The notes: a model not told the origin generated them from the sequence alone. 11,134 bases of DNA from Marinilabiliaceae bacterium (GCA_027010905.1 JALVBA010000093.1:1-11134); one strand, 5' to 3'; numbered from the stretch's first letter, positions 1-6,868 are shown. A program made the numbers and translations.

Positions 1-77
1 GATCATGATCATGATAGATTTTGGTTAGTGGTTAAGTATTTAGATTATCTTTGATAAAACTAATGATTTTATTTCAT

Positions 78-110
78 AAAAAAAAGCCACCCGTTACCGG
101 ATGGCTTTTT
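78..110 (-). terminator. Rho-independent terminator of the FKBP operon
   Basis: Nine-base arms AAAAAGCCA and TGGCTTTTT enclose an inner CCG/CGG stem with one C-A mismatch and a short TTAC loop. Runs of A on the left and T on the right mean it can work in both directions. It lies 20 bases past the stop of the minus-strand FKBP lipoprotein gene, so it most likely ends that transcript. It could also stop transcription arriving from a plus-strand gene to the left of the window. Confidence 0.88.
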
Positions 111-129
111 CATACGTGTTATTTAATAT

Positions 130-948
130 TTATTTCTTTGGAAGAACTTCAAGAAGTTCAATCTCAAAAATAAGAGCTTCGTTTGGTCCTATGTCATTTC
201 CGGCACCACGCTCGCCATAGGCAAGTTCAGCAGGGATATAAAGTTTCCATTTTGAACCGGCAGGCATTAGTTGCAGTGCTTCAGTCCATCCTTTAATAAC
301 TCCGTTAACACCAAACTCTGAAGGCCCACCATGTTTGTCAGAGCTGTCAAACAGTGTTCCGTCAGTCAATGTTCCTTTATAGTTACACTTAACTCTATCT
401 GTCAGGTTCGGTTTTGCTCCTGTACCCTTTTTTAATATTTCATACTGTAATCCCGATTCAGTTTCAATTATTCCAGGTTTAGCTTTATTCGCTTCAAGGA
501 ATTTTTTTCCTTTTTCAAGATTTGCAGCGGCTTTAGGGGAACCACCTGATTTTTTATCTTTTATTTGTTGAAAAACTTTACGCAAATATGCATTAGCAGT
601 CATCTCATCAAAATATGATTTGCCGTATGCAAATTGATTAAAGAATCCTTTTTTGTAAACCTCTACATCTAATGTGTCAAACTGATTAGACATCATTTTA
701 ATAAATTGGTCATTCATCTCTGCACCTGAAACAGTTTTAGCAATCTTGATAAAATCTACTGAGTCAATCTTAAATGGCGATTGCTCAAATGTTTTCTTCA
801 CCTGCTTGGCACCAAAAAAACCTAATGCGTATGAAACGCTGTCCAATTGTGTTTCTAATTTGTAAGTACCTGTGTTAGGAACTTGGCTGCATGATGCAAA
901 TGCAGTAACCATGCTTAAAACTACTGTTAAAGTTTTTATTGATTTCAT
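130..948 (-). CDS. FKBP-type peptidyl-prolyl cis-trans isomerase, probable lipoprotein
   Basis: A 272-residue rotamase that catalyses cis-trans isomerisation of Xaa-Pro bonds, probably helping fold exported proteins. Residues 1-20 form a signal peptide ending in FASC, an acceptable Bacteroidota lipobox with the lipidated cysteine at 20, although Phe at -3 is less usual. Residues about 35-150 look like the helical FKBP_N (Mip/FkpA-type) dimerisation region. The FKBP catalytic domain runs from about 165 to 270. All the ligand-pocket residues known from FKBP12 can be placed: Y190, F200, D201, F212, V217, I218, W221, Y244 and F261. It lies 36 bases downstream of a second FKBP gene on the same strand, to which it is clearly paralogous in the catalytic half, so the two are probably co-transcribed. 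The stop is TAA, followed by a strong terminator. Periplasmic versus surface anchoring cannot be decided from sequence. Confidence 0.93.
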   Translation of the reverse strand: MKSIKTLTVVLSMVTAFASCSQVPNTGTYKLETQLDSVSYALGFFGAKQVKKTFEQSPFKIDSVDFIKIAKTVSGAEMNDQFIKMMSNQFDTLDVEVYKKGFFNQFAYGKSYFDEMTANAYLRKVFQQIKDKKSGGSPKAAANLEKGKKFLEANKAKPGIIETESGLQYEILKKGTGAKPNLTDRVKCNYKGTLTDGTLFDSSDKHGGPSEFGVNGVIKGWTEALQLMPAGSKWKLYIPAELAYGERGAGNDIGPNEALIFEIELLEVLPKK

Positions 949-984
949 AATTTTAAATATTTAATTTTTATTAATCGTTAATTA

Positions 985-1569
985 TTAAACTATCTCAAGA
1001 AGCTCTACGTCGAATATAAGTGTAGAGTGAGGAGCAATAGCCTGTCCGGCACCTTTCTCACCATAAGCCATTTCTGACGGGATAAACAGTTTCCATTTTG
1101 ATCCTGAAGGCATAAGCTGTAACGCCTCAACCCATCCCTGTATAACACCGTTAACCGGGAATACAGCTGGTTCACCGCGTTGCACTGAACTATCAAATAC
1201 TGTTCCGTCAATCAGAGTTCCGTGGTAATGACATTTTACCTGATCAGAAGCTTTTGGCTTGTCGCCTGTTCCCTCTTTTAAAATCTCATATTGCAACCCA
1301 CTTGAGAGCTCTACAATGTTCTCTTTTTTGGCATTCTCAGCGAGGAAAGCTTTACCCGCTTCTATGTTTGATCCGTGTTGTTTCTGTTGCAACACCCCAA
1401 AATATTCCTGAAGAAGCTGATTGGCATCCTCAGTATTTAGTTTTGTCTCATCACCATTAAAGACGGCTTTTAAACCGGTGTTAAATTCTTCGAAATCAAT
1501 AGTGTCAACACCCGATGATTTAAGGTTTGAGGCTATATTCATTCCCAACGAATAGCTAATGTCTTTCAT
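985..1569 (-). CDS. FKBP-type peptidyl-prolyl cis-trans isomerase, cytoplasmic-type
   Basis: A 194-residue FKBP rotamase without a signal peptide, so probably cytoplasmic. The N-terminal 60 or so residues (SYSLGMNIASNLK onward) are a short FKBP_N-like helical segment, and the catalytic domain occupies about 90-194. Active-site residues matching FKBP12 are Y115, F125, D126, F137, V142, I143, W146, Y169 and F186. The stretches EALQLMP and GSKWKL are shared exactly with the downstream lipoprotein copy, and most of the catalytic domain is closely similar, so the pair arose by tandem duplication. The ATG at 1569 is the first start in the reading frame. GAG directly precedes it, but no clear Shine-Dalgarno is present, as is normal in Bacteroidota. 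It is first in the two-gene operon. Chaperone activity, reported for some Mip-like relatives, is possible but not shown here. Confidence 0.92.
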   Translation of the reverse strand: MKDISYSLGMNIASNLKSSGVDTIDFEEFNTGLKAVFNGDETKLNTEDANQLLQEYFGVLQQKQHGSNIEAGKAFLAENAKKENIVELSSGLQYEILKEGTGDKPKASDQVKCHYHGTLIDGTVFDSSVQRGEPAVFPVNGVIQGWVEALQLMPSGSKWKLFIPSEMAYGEKGAGQAIAPHSTLIFDVELLEIV

Positions 1570-1598
1570 CTCTATTTTTTAGTTCATTATAATTGTGG

Positions 1599-1606
1599 CG
1601 AAAATA
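1599..1606 (-). promoter_or_regulatory. Possible -7 element of the FKBP operon
   Basis: Read on the minus strand this is TATTTTCG, one mismatch from the Bacteroidota -7 consensus TAnnTTTG, about 30 bases upstream of the FKBP start codon. I see no convincing TTTG -33 element at the expected distance, so this is a weak call. Confidence 0.3.
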
Positions 1607-1661
1607 CATTTATTCTTTCGATTATTAAAATGATATATTGTTAAAGTATAGTTAATGTATT

Positions 1662-1714
1662 GCAGTTACATGGTTAAATGGTTCTATGGTTACAGGGTTA
1701 AAGTGTTACATGGG
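1662..1714. repeat. Degenerate 8-bp tandem repeat (ATGGTTAM)
   Basis: Five consecutive 8-base units start at 1670: ATGGTTAA, ATGGTTCT, ATGGTTAC, AGGGTTAA and AGTGTTAC. A partial sixth follows, and a more decayed unit (GCAGTTAC) lies in front. The motif is related, in inverse orientation, to the AACCAT-rich repeat after purM at 3184-3220. It lies in the 428-base gene-poor stretch between the FKBP operon and purM. No function can be assigned. Confidence 0.7.
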
Positions 1715-1765
1715 TAGTTCTTAATTTCCAATTCAGCCGTAAGAGGCAGGGGAATCTCAAATATC

Positions 1766-1915
1766 TTAATCCCTATCCTGCAAAGGCGGGACTTTAGCAA
1801 TCTTTCTTATCATATCTACAGTTAATCTACGCTTCCGGTTTAGAATCTCAGAGATCCTGCTTTTTCCACCAATTTCAGTAATCATGTCAATTTGTTTAAG
1901 GTGCATCTCTTCCAT
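1766..1915 (-). pseudogene. Remnant of HigA-type antitoxin (helix-turn-helix fragment)
   Basis: A 49-codon reading frame (ATG at 1915, TAA at 1766). Its product matches the DNA-binding core of HigA-family antitoxins: LKQIDMITEIGGKSRISEIL followed by NRKRRLTVDMIRKI. The family pattern, from memory, is LKQxDLxxxIGSKSRVSEVLNxKRxLTLxMIRxL. Codons upstream of the ATG (SLIKIR) also fit the family and stay open until a TAA about 11 codons further up, so the true N-terminus is lost. After MIRKIAK the sequence ends as VPPLQDRD and does not continue into the usual GLxIP segment, so the C-terminus is missing too. Complete HigA proteins are roughly 90-130 residues. No HigB toxin gene lies beside it. It is probably a decayed toxin-antitoxin gene. 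A functional minimal DNA-binding peptide is possible but less likely. Confidence 0.66.
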
Positions 1916-1946
1916 TCTTATTTTTATTAAACTACAATCTGATACC

Positions 1947-1975
1947 TTTTAACTGAAAAGAAAGTGTTACTTTTG
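1947..1975 (+). promoter_or_regulatory. Probable Bacteroidota-type promoter of purM
   Basis: TACTTTTG at 1968-1975 is an exact match to the -7 consensus TAnnTTTG. A TTTT at 1947-1950, 17 bases upstream, could serve as a 3-of-4 match to the TTTG -33 box. Transcription would begin near 1982, leaving a leader of about 16 bases before the GTG start at 1998. The placement is from sequence match only. Confidence 0.6.
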
Positions 1976-1997
1976 CATTTCAGAAAAACATAGAGTT

Positions 1998-3167
1998 GTG
2001 AGTTCAGAATCAAGATACAATTTACGGGGTGTTTCTGCATCGAAAGAGGATGTGCATAACGCCATCAAGAACATCGACAAAGGCCTATATCCAAAGGCTT
2101 TTTGCAAAATTATTCCTGATATTATTGGGGGTTATGAGGAGTATTGCAATATAATGCATGCCGATGGAGCAGGCACCAAGTCATCGCTGGCATATATGTA
2201 CTGGAGAGAGACGGGTGATCTCTCCGTTTGGAAAGGTATTGCTCAGGATGCCATTGTGATGAACCTTGATGACCTTCTTTGTGTTGGTGCAACCGATAAT
2301 ATTCTTGTTTCATCAACTATCGGACGAAATAAAAATCTGGTTACAGGAGAGGTGATATCAGCTATAATTAACAGCACTGATGAGCTTCTGTCCGAATTGC
2401 GTGAGATGGGGATAAGCATCTACCCAACAGGAGGGGAGACTGCCGATGTGGGTGATTTGGTAAAAACTATCATCGTTGACAGCACTGTTACCTGCCGCAT
2501 GAAACGTAGCGAGGTTATATCTAATCATACCATCAGTCCGGGTGATGTGATTGTGGGACTTGCCTCTTACGGTCAGGCTACCTATGAGAAGGAGTACAAC
2601 GGAGGTATGGGAAGTAACGGACTGACATCGGCTCGTCACGATGTGTTTCATAAGTACCTTGCCGAAAAGTATCCTGAAAGTTATGATGGCAGTGTGCCTG
2701 ATGACCTTGTTTACTCAGGAGGTTACAAACTGACCGATATGATTGATGAGGTTGGTATTGATGCCGGTAAGTTGGTTTTGTCGCCAACACGCACCTATGC
2801 ACCAATAGTTAAAAAGATACTTGATGAGATGAGGTCTGATATTCACGGAATGGTTCACTGCTCAGGCGGAGCCCAAACCAAAGTCCTCCATTTTGTTGAC
2901 AACCTTCATGTGATAAAGAATAATATGTTTGATGTTCCGCCACTTTTCAAAATAATTAAAGAGGAGTCGGACACTGAGTGGAGTGAGATGTATAAAGTGT
3001 TTAACATGGGGCATCGGTTCGAAGTTTATGTAAGCGAGGAGCATGCACAAAAGATAATCGATATTTCAAAGTCGTTCAATGTGGATGCACAAATTATTGG
3101 GCGATGTGAAGAGTTTAAAGGGAAAAAGCTTACAATCAAAAGTGAATTTGGAGAGTTTATTTATTAA
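1998..3167 (+). CDS. purM: Phosphoribosylformylglycinamidine cyclo-ligase (AIR synthase), Bacteroidota-type
   Basis: A 389-residue cytoplasmic enzyme of the PurM/AIR synthase superfamily. It is expected to convert FGAM to AIR with ATP in step five of purine synthesis. Superfamily signatures in order: DGAGTK at 56-61 (DGVGTK in E. coli PurM), NLDDLLCVGA at 89-98, GGETAD at 145-150, GSNGLTSAR at 205-213, HCSGGA at 287-292 and FNMGHR at 335-340. It is about 45 residues longer than E. coli PurM and clearly divergent, but typical of the protein annotated as PurM in Bacteroides. The start is GTG at 1998. The next in-frame methionine is residue 53, past conserved sequence, and a good -7 element lies 23 bases upstream. 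It is followed by prfA and pyrF on the same strand. Because of the divergence, 'AIR synthase-related' is the cautious alternative. Confidence 0.88.
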   Translation: MSSESRYNLRGVSASKEDVHNAIKNIDKGLYPKAFCKIIPDIIGGYEEYCNIMHADGAGTKSSLAYMYWRETGDLSVWKGIAQDAIVMNLDDLLCVGATDNILVSSTIGRNKNLVTGEVISAIINSTDELLSELREMGISIYPTGGETADVGDLVKTIIVDSTVTCRMKRSEVISNHTISPGDVIVGLASYGQATYEKEYNGGMGSNGLTSARHDVFHKYLAEKYPESYDGSVPDDLVYSGGYKLTDMIDEVGIDAGKLVLSPTRTYAPIVKKILDEMRSDIHGMVHCSGGAQTKVLHFVDNLHVIKNNMFDVPPLFKIIKEESDTEWSEMYKVFNMGHRFEVYVSEEHAQKIIDISKSFNVDAQIIGRCEEFKGKKLTIKSEFGEFIY

Positions 3168-3220
3168 ATGGTTAAAGAGTTTTCAACCATATAACCATTA
3201 ACCATTAATCATTTAATTAT
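3168..3220 (+). repeat. AACCAT-rich repeat and small hairpin between purM and prfA
   Basis: Immediately after the purM stop, ATGGTT (3168-3173) and AACCAT (3185-3190) form hairpin arms extended by AAA/TTT. From 3184 the motif (T)TAACCAT recurs about four times with decay, up to the prfA start. The stem is AT-rich and lacks a T-tract, so it is unlikely to be an efficient terminator. Read-through from purM to prfA is expected. Confidence 0.6.
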
Positions 3221-4295
3221 GTCATCATTGCTAGAAAAATTAGAGGGAATCAGATTGCGCTTCGAGGAGGTAGGAACACTTATTACCGACCCGGAAGTGA
3301 TATCGGATACCAAAAGATATATCAAACTGAATAAAGAGTACAAAGAGCTTGAGAAGGTTGTTGATGTTTATAAAACCTATAAAAATATTCTTGAAAATAT
3401 AGGGAATGCAAAAGAGATGTTGAGGGAGGATGATCCGGAGATGAAGGAGATGGCAAAGATGGAGCTGGATGAGCTAGAGGCCAAACTGCCCGGACTGGAA
3501 GAGGATGTTAAGATACTTCTAATACCTTCCGATCCGGAGGATTCAAAGAATGCAGTTATGGAGATTCGTGCAGGTGCAGGTGGCGATGAAGCCAGTATTT
3601 TTGCCGGGGATCTTTTCAGAATGTACACAAAATTTATTGAGAAAAAGGGATGGAAGGTAGAGATCACAAATATCTCAGAAGGAACATCCGGGGGGTATAA
3701 GGAGATTGTGATGAATATTACCGGTAACGGGGTTTATGGTATTTTGAAATATGAGTCGGGAGTACACCGCGTTCAACGTGTACCTCAAACTGAGACACAA
3801 GGTAGGGTGCATACATCAGCTGCCTCTGTTGCTGTACTGCCCGAGGCTGAAGAGTTTGATATTGACCTGCGTCCTGAAGATATCCGTAAAGACACCTACT
3901 GTTCGTCAGGTCCGGGGGGGCAGTCGGTTAATACAACATACTCAGCTATCAGGCTGACACATACACCTACGGGAATAGTGGTTACCTGTCAGGATCAGAA
4001 ATCTCAGCTTAAAAATCTCGACAAGGCAATGGCTGAGCTGAGAACACGAATATACAATTTGGAGTATCAGAAGTACATGGATGAGATATCGTCGAAAAGA
4101 AAAACGATGGTTTCCACAGGCGACCGCTCAGCTAAGATTCGTACCTACAACTACCCACAAGGTAGGGTAACCGATCACCGAATTAACCTTACACTCTATA
4201 ATTTACCTGTCATAATTGACGGCGACCTGCAACAAATTATCGATAAGCTGATAGTTGAGGAGAATGCAGAGAGATTGAAGGAGAGTGAGATGTAA
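3219..4295 (+). CDS. prfA: Peptide chain release factor 1 (RF1)
   Basis: A 358-residue class I release factor that recognises UAA and UAG in the ribosomal A site and triggers peptidyl-tRNA hydrolysis. Residues about 1-105 form the helical domain. Residues from 110 hold the family block MEIRAGAGGDEASIF. The codon-recognition tripeptide is P189-Q190-T191, the PxT motif that distinguishes RF1 from the SPF of RF2. The catalytic GGQ is at 233-235 in SSGPGGQSVNTT, with Q235 numbered as in E. coli RF1. The length is normal for the family. The start ATG at 3219 lies 51 bases after the purM stop, and the gene is probably co-transcribed with purM and perhaps pyrF. Nothing is missing or disrupted. Identification is secure. 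Confidence 0.97.
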   Translation: MSSLLEKLEGIRLRFEEVGTLITDPEVISDTKRYIKLNKEYKELEKVVDVYKTYKNILENIGNAKEMLREDDPEMKEMAKMELDELEAKLPGLEEDVKILLIPSDPEDSKNAVMEIRAGAGGDEASIFAGDLFRMYTKFIEKKGWKVEITNISEGTSGGYKEIVMNITGNGVYGILKYESGVHRVQRVPQTETQGRVHTSAASVAVLPEAEEFDIDLRPEDIRKDTYCSSGPGGQSVNTTYSAIRLTHTPTGIVVTCQDQKSQLKNLDKAMAELRTRIYNLEYQKYMDEISSKRKTMVSTGDRSAKIRTYNYPQGRVTDHRINLTLYNLPVIIDGDLQQIIDKLIVEENAERLKESEM

Positions 4296-4298
4296 GGG

Positions 4299-4394
4299 AA
4301 ACCCTCCTCAACTCTCCCAAAGGGAGGGAGCTGTTTGGGGATTGTTTTGTAAAAAAAATGCCTTTTATTTCCCTCCCTTAAAGGTGGAGGGTTT
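4299..4394. repeat. Nested palindromic intergenic repeat between prfA and pyrF
   Basis: Two nested pairs of perfect arms are present. AAACCCTCC (4299-4307) pairs with GGAGGGTTT (4386-4394), and AAGGGAGGGA (4320-4329) pairs with TCCCTCCCTT (4370-4379). Smaller hairpins such as CTCCC-AAA-GGGAG (4313-4325) also fit. A further AGGGAGGGGCTTTTAAAA follows at 4396-4412. Similar CTCCC/GGGAG intergenic elements are, to my knowledge, common in Bacteroidota genomes. It fills nearly the whole 127-base gap and would fold in a prfA-pyrF transcript, so it could act as a partial terminator or stabiliser. Confidence 0.75.
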
Positions 4395-4422
4395 TAGGGA
4401 GGGGCTTTTAAAATAATTTATC

Positions 4423-5250
4423 ATGACTTCAAAAGAGCTGTTTGAAAATATTATAAAGAAGAGAAGCTTCTTGTGTATTGGTTTAGATACCGATATTGCC
4501 AAGATTCCACGTTTCCTGCTTGATACTACTGATCCTATATTTGCTTTCAACAAGCAGATTATTGATGCTACACATGATTTGGCGGTTGCATACAAACCCA
4601 ACCTCGCTTTTTATGAAACACTTGGTGTAAACGGATGGAATTCACTTGAGAAGACGGTTAATTACTTGCGATACAAATTTCCTGATATTTTTATAATTGC
4701 TGATGCAAAACGAGGCGATATTGGTAACACATCATCAATGTATGCAAAGGCATTCTTCGACCACATGGAGTTTGATGCTGTTACCGTTGCACCATATATG
4801 GGCGAGGATTCAGTTAAGCCATTTATGACCTATGTTGATAAATGGGTGATTCTTCTTGCCTTAACTTCGAATAAAGGTGCTGCTGACTTTCAATATATAA
4901 CAGAGAATGGTGAGAGGCTATTTGAGAAAGTGATAAAAATATCAAAAGAGTGGGGGACAACTGATAGTCTGATGTATGTTGTTGGAGCAACTAAAGCTGA
5001 GATGTTGGGTGATATTCGTAATATTATTCCTGAACACTTCCTATTGGTGCCGGGAGTTGGTGCACAGGGGGGGAGTCTGAAGGAAGTTGCCGAGAATGGT
5101 ATGAATAGCCAATGTGGCCTTTTAGTGAACTCAAGCCGTGGAATAATTTATGCTGCTAACGACGAAACATTTGCGGATAAAGCCCGCAATGCAGCTATGG
5201 CTGTACAGAAAGAGATGAGTGAATTGTTGGAAGCTAAGGGGCTGGTTTAA
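4423..5250 (+). CDS. pyrF: Orotidine-5'-phosphate decarboxylase, type 2
   Basis: A 275-residue cytoplasmic TIM-barrel enzyme that decarboxylates OMP to UMP, the last step of pyrimidine nucleotide synthesis. The catalytic block IIADAKRGDIGNTS spans 91-104 with the D94-K96-D99 charge network, and the additional lysine is K58 in AYKPN. Other type-2 family blocks are LDTD at 21-24, TVAPYMGEDSVKPF at 121-134, LALTSNKGA at 145-153, VPGVGAQGG at 209-217 and the phosphate-binding end VNSSRGIIYA at 235-244. The length agrees with type-2 PyrF (about 270), which is longer than the E. coli type. The start ATG at 4423 is the first methionine before MTSKELFENII. It follows prfA by 127 bases of repeat sequence, so it may have its own promoter or depend on read-through. 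A hairpin terminator follows the stop. Confidence 0.96.
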   Translation: MTSKELFENIIKKRSFLCIGLDTDIAKIPRFLLDTTDPIFAFNKQIIDATHDLAVAYKPNLAFYETLGVNGWNSLEKTVNYLRYKFPDIFIIADAKRGDIGNTSSMYAKAFFDHMEFDAVTVAPYMGEDSVKPFMTYVDKWVILLALTSNKGAADFQYITENGERLFEKVIKISKEWGTTDSLMYVVGATKAEMLGDIRNIIPEHFLLVPGVGAQGGSLKEVAENGMNSQCGLLVNSSRGIIYAANDETFADKARNAAMAVQKEMSELLEAKGLV

Positions 5251-5275
5251 GGAATTGCAAAGTTTTATATGTTAT

Positions 5276-5312
5276 AGCGAAGGTTTCACTAAAGGTGAGC
5301 CTTCGCTGTTTC
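5276..5312 (+). terminator. Rho-independent terminator after pyrF
   Basis: AGCGAAGG (5276-5283) and CCTTCGCT (5300-5307) form a perfect outer stem. TTCAC and GTGAG extend it after one bulged T, around a TAAAG loop. A short GTTTC follows, so the T-tract is modest. It lies 26 bases past the pyrF stop and should end the plus-strand purM-prfA-pyrF transcription. Confidence 0.8.
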
Positions 5313-5482
5313 ATTAAAGATTGTATTCTTGATTTTTATGTGTACATCATATTAACCATTGAATAAAGATTATGACTGGTTCTGAAAAATACCCGATGAT
5401 ATTGCATTGGGAGTATGAAAATAATATTTAGCCGAGGGCGATACCGTTATTGTCACAATACTCCCAAACATTACTAACCTAC
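5313..5482. other. Intergenic region between convergent pyrF and ydcF, with an inverted repeat
   Basis: No convincing gene. TTGGGAGTAT (5407-5416) and ATACTCCCAA (5458-5467) are perfect 10-base inverted arms separated by 41 bases, upstream of the point where the minus-strand ydcF ends. A short plus-strand frame starting at 5371 reads MTGSEKYPMILHWEYENNI before a TAG. A different frame continues as AEGDTVIVTILPNIT, which might be a frameshifted gene fragment, but I recognise no family. Confidence 0.4.
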
Positions 5483-6247
5483 TTACAGATATTCATTCAG
5501 CCAATACATTACGATGCCAACCCATTCGCGAATAAGAAAGTTCCAGTTATTTAGTACACCTACTGACGGAACAACAACATCAGAAAAAGTAATTTTGTTT
5601 ACTCCCTTGAGTGGGTCGGTAGTGTATGGATAAACAGTAAATCCTGCTTTAGTAAAACATCCTGCTGCTCTTCGCATGTGAAATGCTGATGTCACAAGCA
5701 CCACCTTTCTGCTTCAGCCATTCGCCTTAATCAACTCCATTGAGTTAATCCCATTCTGGTAAGTGTTTCGGGACATGGAATCAATTAACACTGCACCGGA
5801 AGGAATTCCCAAAGTAAGAAGAAACTCCTTGAGATGAATTGATTCGGGTCGGGTTTTCTGTATTAATCTCGATGTACCCCCACTAATAACAATCTTACTA
5901 ACAATACCCTTTTTGTACAGGTCGACAGCTTGCAATATTCGGTCGGCACTTTGTGTGAAACGTATCCTGCCTGTGGGTTCGTGATAAGCTGACATCCCAC
6001 CCAGAACAACACAAACATCCGATTTGTTACGCATCGATTCGGCAGGCTGCAAGTCACCCTCCCACGTTCCGACAACTACTCTGAACAGCAGTGGATTTGT
6101 AAAAACAATAAACAGTACAAATGCCAACAGAAATAGTCTGGACTTATAGACTCTGTTTTTTATAAAATATGCTAACCCTAAGGACAATATTATCCACCAA
6201 AAGGGAGAGACAAGGAAACCTATCAATTTTGAAATAACAAAAAACAT
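5483..6247 (-). pseudogene. YdcF/DUF218-family membrane protein, interrupted by an in-frame TGA
   Basis: One reading frame of 255 codons encodes a complete YdcF-like (DUF218) protein except for a TGA at 5714-5716, codon 178. Two hydrophobic segments lie at about 4-27 and 37-55. The DUF218 domain starts at DVCVVLGGM and carries KIVISGG, the arginine-rich S-RNTYQN block and, after the TGA, VVLVTSAFHMRRA, which is a hallmark of the family. The sequence on both sides stays in the same frame (KANG, stop, SRKVVLVTSAFHM), so the defect is a single base change, most simply TGG (Trp) to TGA, and not an indel. The upper part alone would give 177 residues lacking the C-terminal third. A GTG at 5704 could restart the rest. 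DUF218 proteins are linked in some bacteria to envelope functions; the substrate here is unknown. It is divergent from the nitroreductase gene. Confidence 0.8.
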
Positions 6248-6293
6248 GTTAGCAGTTTAAATTAATTTTATAACTATTTTCAAATAATACTAT

Positions 6294-6301
6294 TAAATTT
6301 G
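6294..6301 (+). promoter_or_regulatory. Probable -7 element of the nitroreductase gene
   Basis: TAAATTTG is an exact match to the Bacteroidota -7 consensus TAnnTTTG, 39 bases upstream of the nitroreductase ATG in the 93-base divergent region shared with ydcF. No clear TTTG -33 box is seen at 17-21 bases upstream. A start of transcription near 6308 is inferred. Confidence 0.5.
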
Positions 6302-6340
6302 TATTACAGGCAGTAAAAATAACTATAAATTGATTTCATC

Positions 6341-6868
6341 ATGCATTTCAATCTATTATTAAAGGAGAGATATTCGGTTAGGTCGTACAAACCGGTAAAA
6401 ATTTCGAAAGCACTTATAACACAAGTTATGGAAGCTGGACGTATGGCTCCATCTGCGAGCAACAAGCAGCCGTGGTATTTTATATCCATTTGTGAGGAGG
6501 ACCAACTGAGCAGGATTAAAAGTGCTTACCCCAGAGATTGGTTTGCTAAAGCACCCCAGTTTATTGTTATTTGTGGAGATCACAATTCATCGTGGAAAAG
6601 GTCGTACGATGCAAAAGACCACTGCGATATTGATGTCTCAATAGCTGTAGACCACATGACTTTAAGAGCTACAGAATTGGGGCTTGGCACATGCTGGGTA
6701 TGCCATTTCGATAAAGAATTAGTTAGCGATATCGTTGAACTGCCTGACGGTGTTGAGCCAATAGCCATCCTACCCATAGGGTATCCCACAAACAGCGAAG
6801 CCCCCATAAAAAGTCGGAAGTCACCTACGGAGGTGTTTTTTAAAGGAAAGTTTGGGAATCCGTATTAA
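6341..6868 (+). CDS. Nitroreductase-family flavoprotein
   Basis: A 175-residue protein of the FMN-dependent nitroreductase superfamily, expected to be a cytoplasmic NAD(P)H-using reductase. FMN-contact blocks are at the usual places: RYSVRSY at 10-16 (RRSxRxF/Y in the family), APSASNKQPW at 36-45, GLGTCWV at 114-120 and LPIGYP at 144-149. It belongs to the short subfamily (about 170-180 residues), common in anaerobes, and is shorter than E. coli NfsB (217 residues). The physiological substrate cannot be inferred. The start ATG at 6341 is supported by the -7 element upstream and by the usual family beginning just before RYSVRSY. Its TAA overlaps, tail to tail, the stop of the minus-strand barrel gene by four bases, within a hairpin. 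Confidence 0.9.
   Translation: MHFNLLLKERYSVRSYKPVKISKALITQVMEAGRMAPSASNKQPWYFISICEEDQLSRIKSAYPRDWFAKAPQFIVICGDHNSSWKRSYDAKDHCDIDVSIAVDHMTLRATELGLGTCWVCHFDKELVSDIVELPDGVEPIAILPIGYPTNSEAPIKSRKSPTEVFFKGKFGNPY

Noticed and set aside
1..54. C-terminus of a plus-strand protein (DHDHDRFW...) running in from the left edge
   Set aside because: Only 17 codons are visible and the His-Asp pattern comes from a simple GATCAT repeat; too short to support a gene or a metal-binding tail.
2122..2805. Several minus-strand frames opposite purM
   Set aside because: They overlap a clear, strongly conserved gene and have no start context or family likeness.
3377..3667. Ser-rich 96-residue minus-strand frame opposite prfA
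   Set aside because: It is antisense to the well-conserved RF1 N-terminal and central region; its low-complexity composition mirrors Glu/Leu-rich codons of prfA and there is no recognisable family.
5714..5716. TGA as selenocysteine or as a reassigned Trp codon
   Set aside because: No selenocysteine-type active site is expected at that point of DUF218, and another gene in the window ends with TGA, so simple decay or error is more likely. Kept as an alternative to test.
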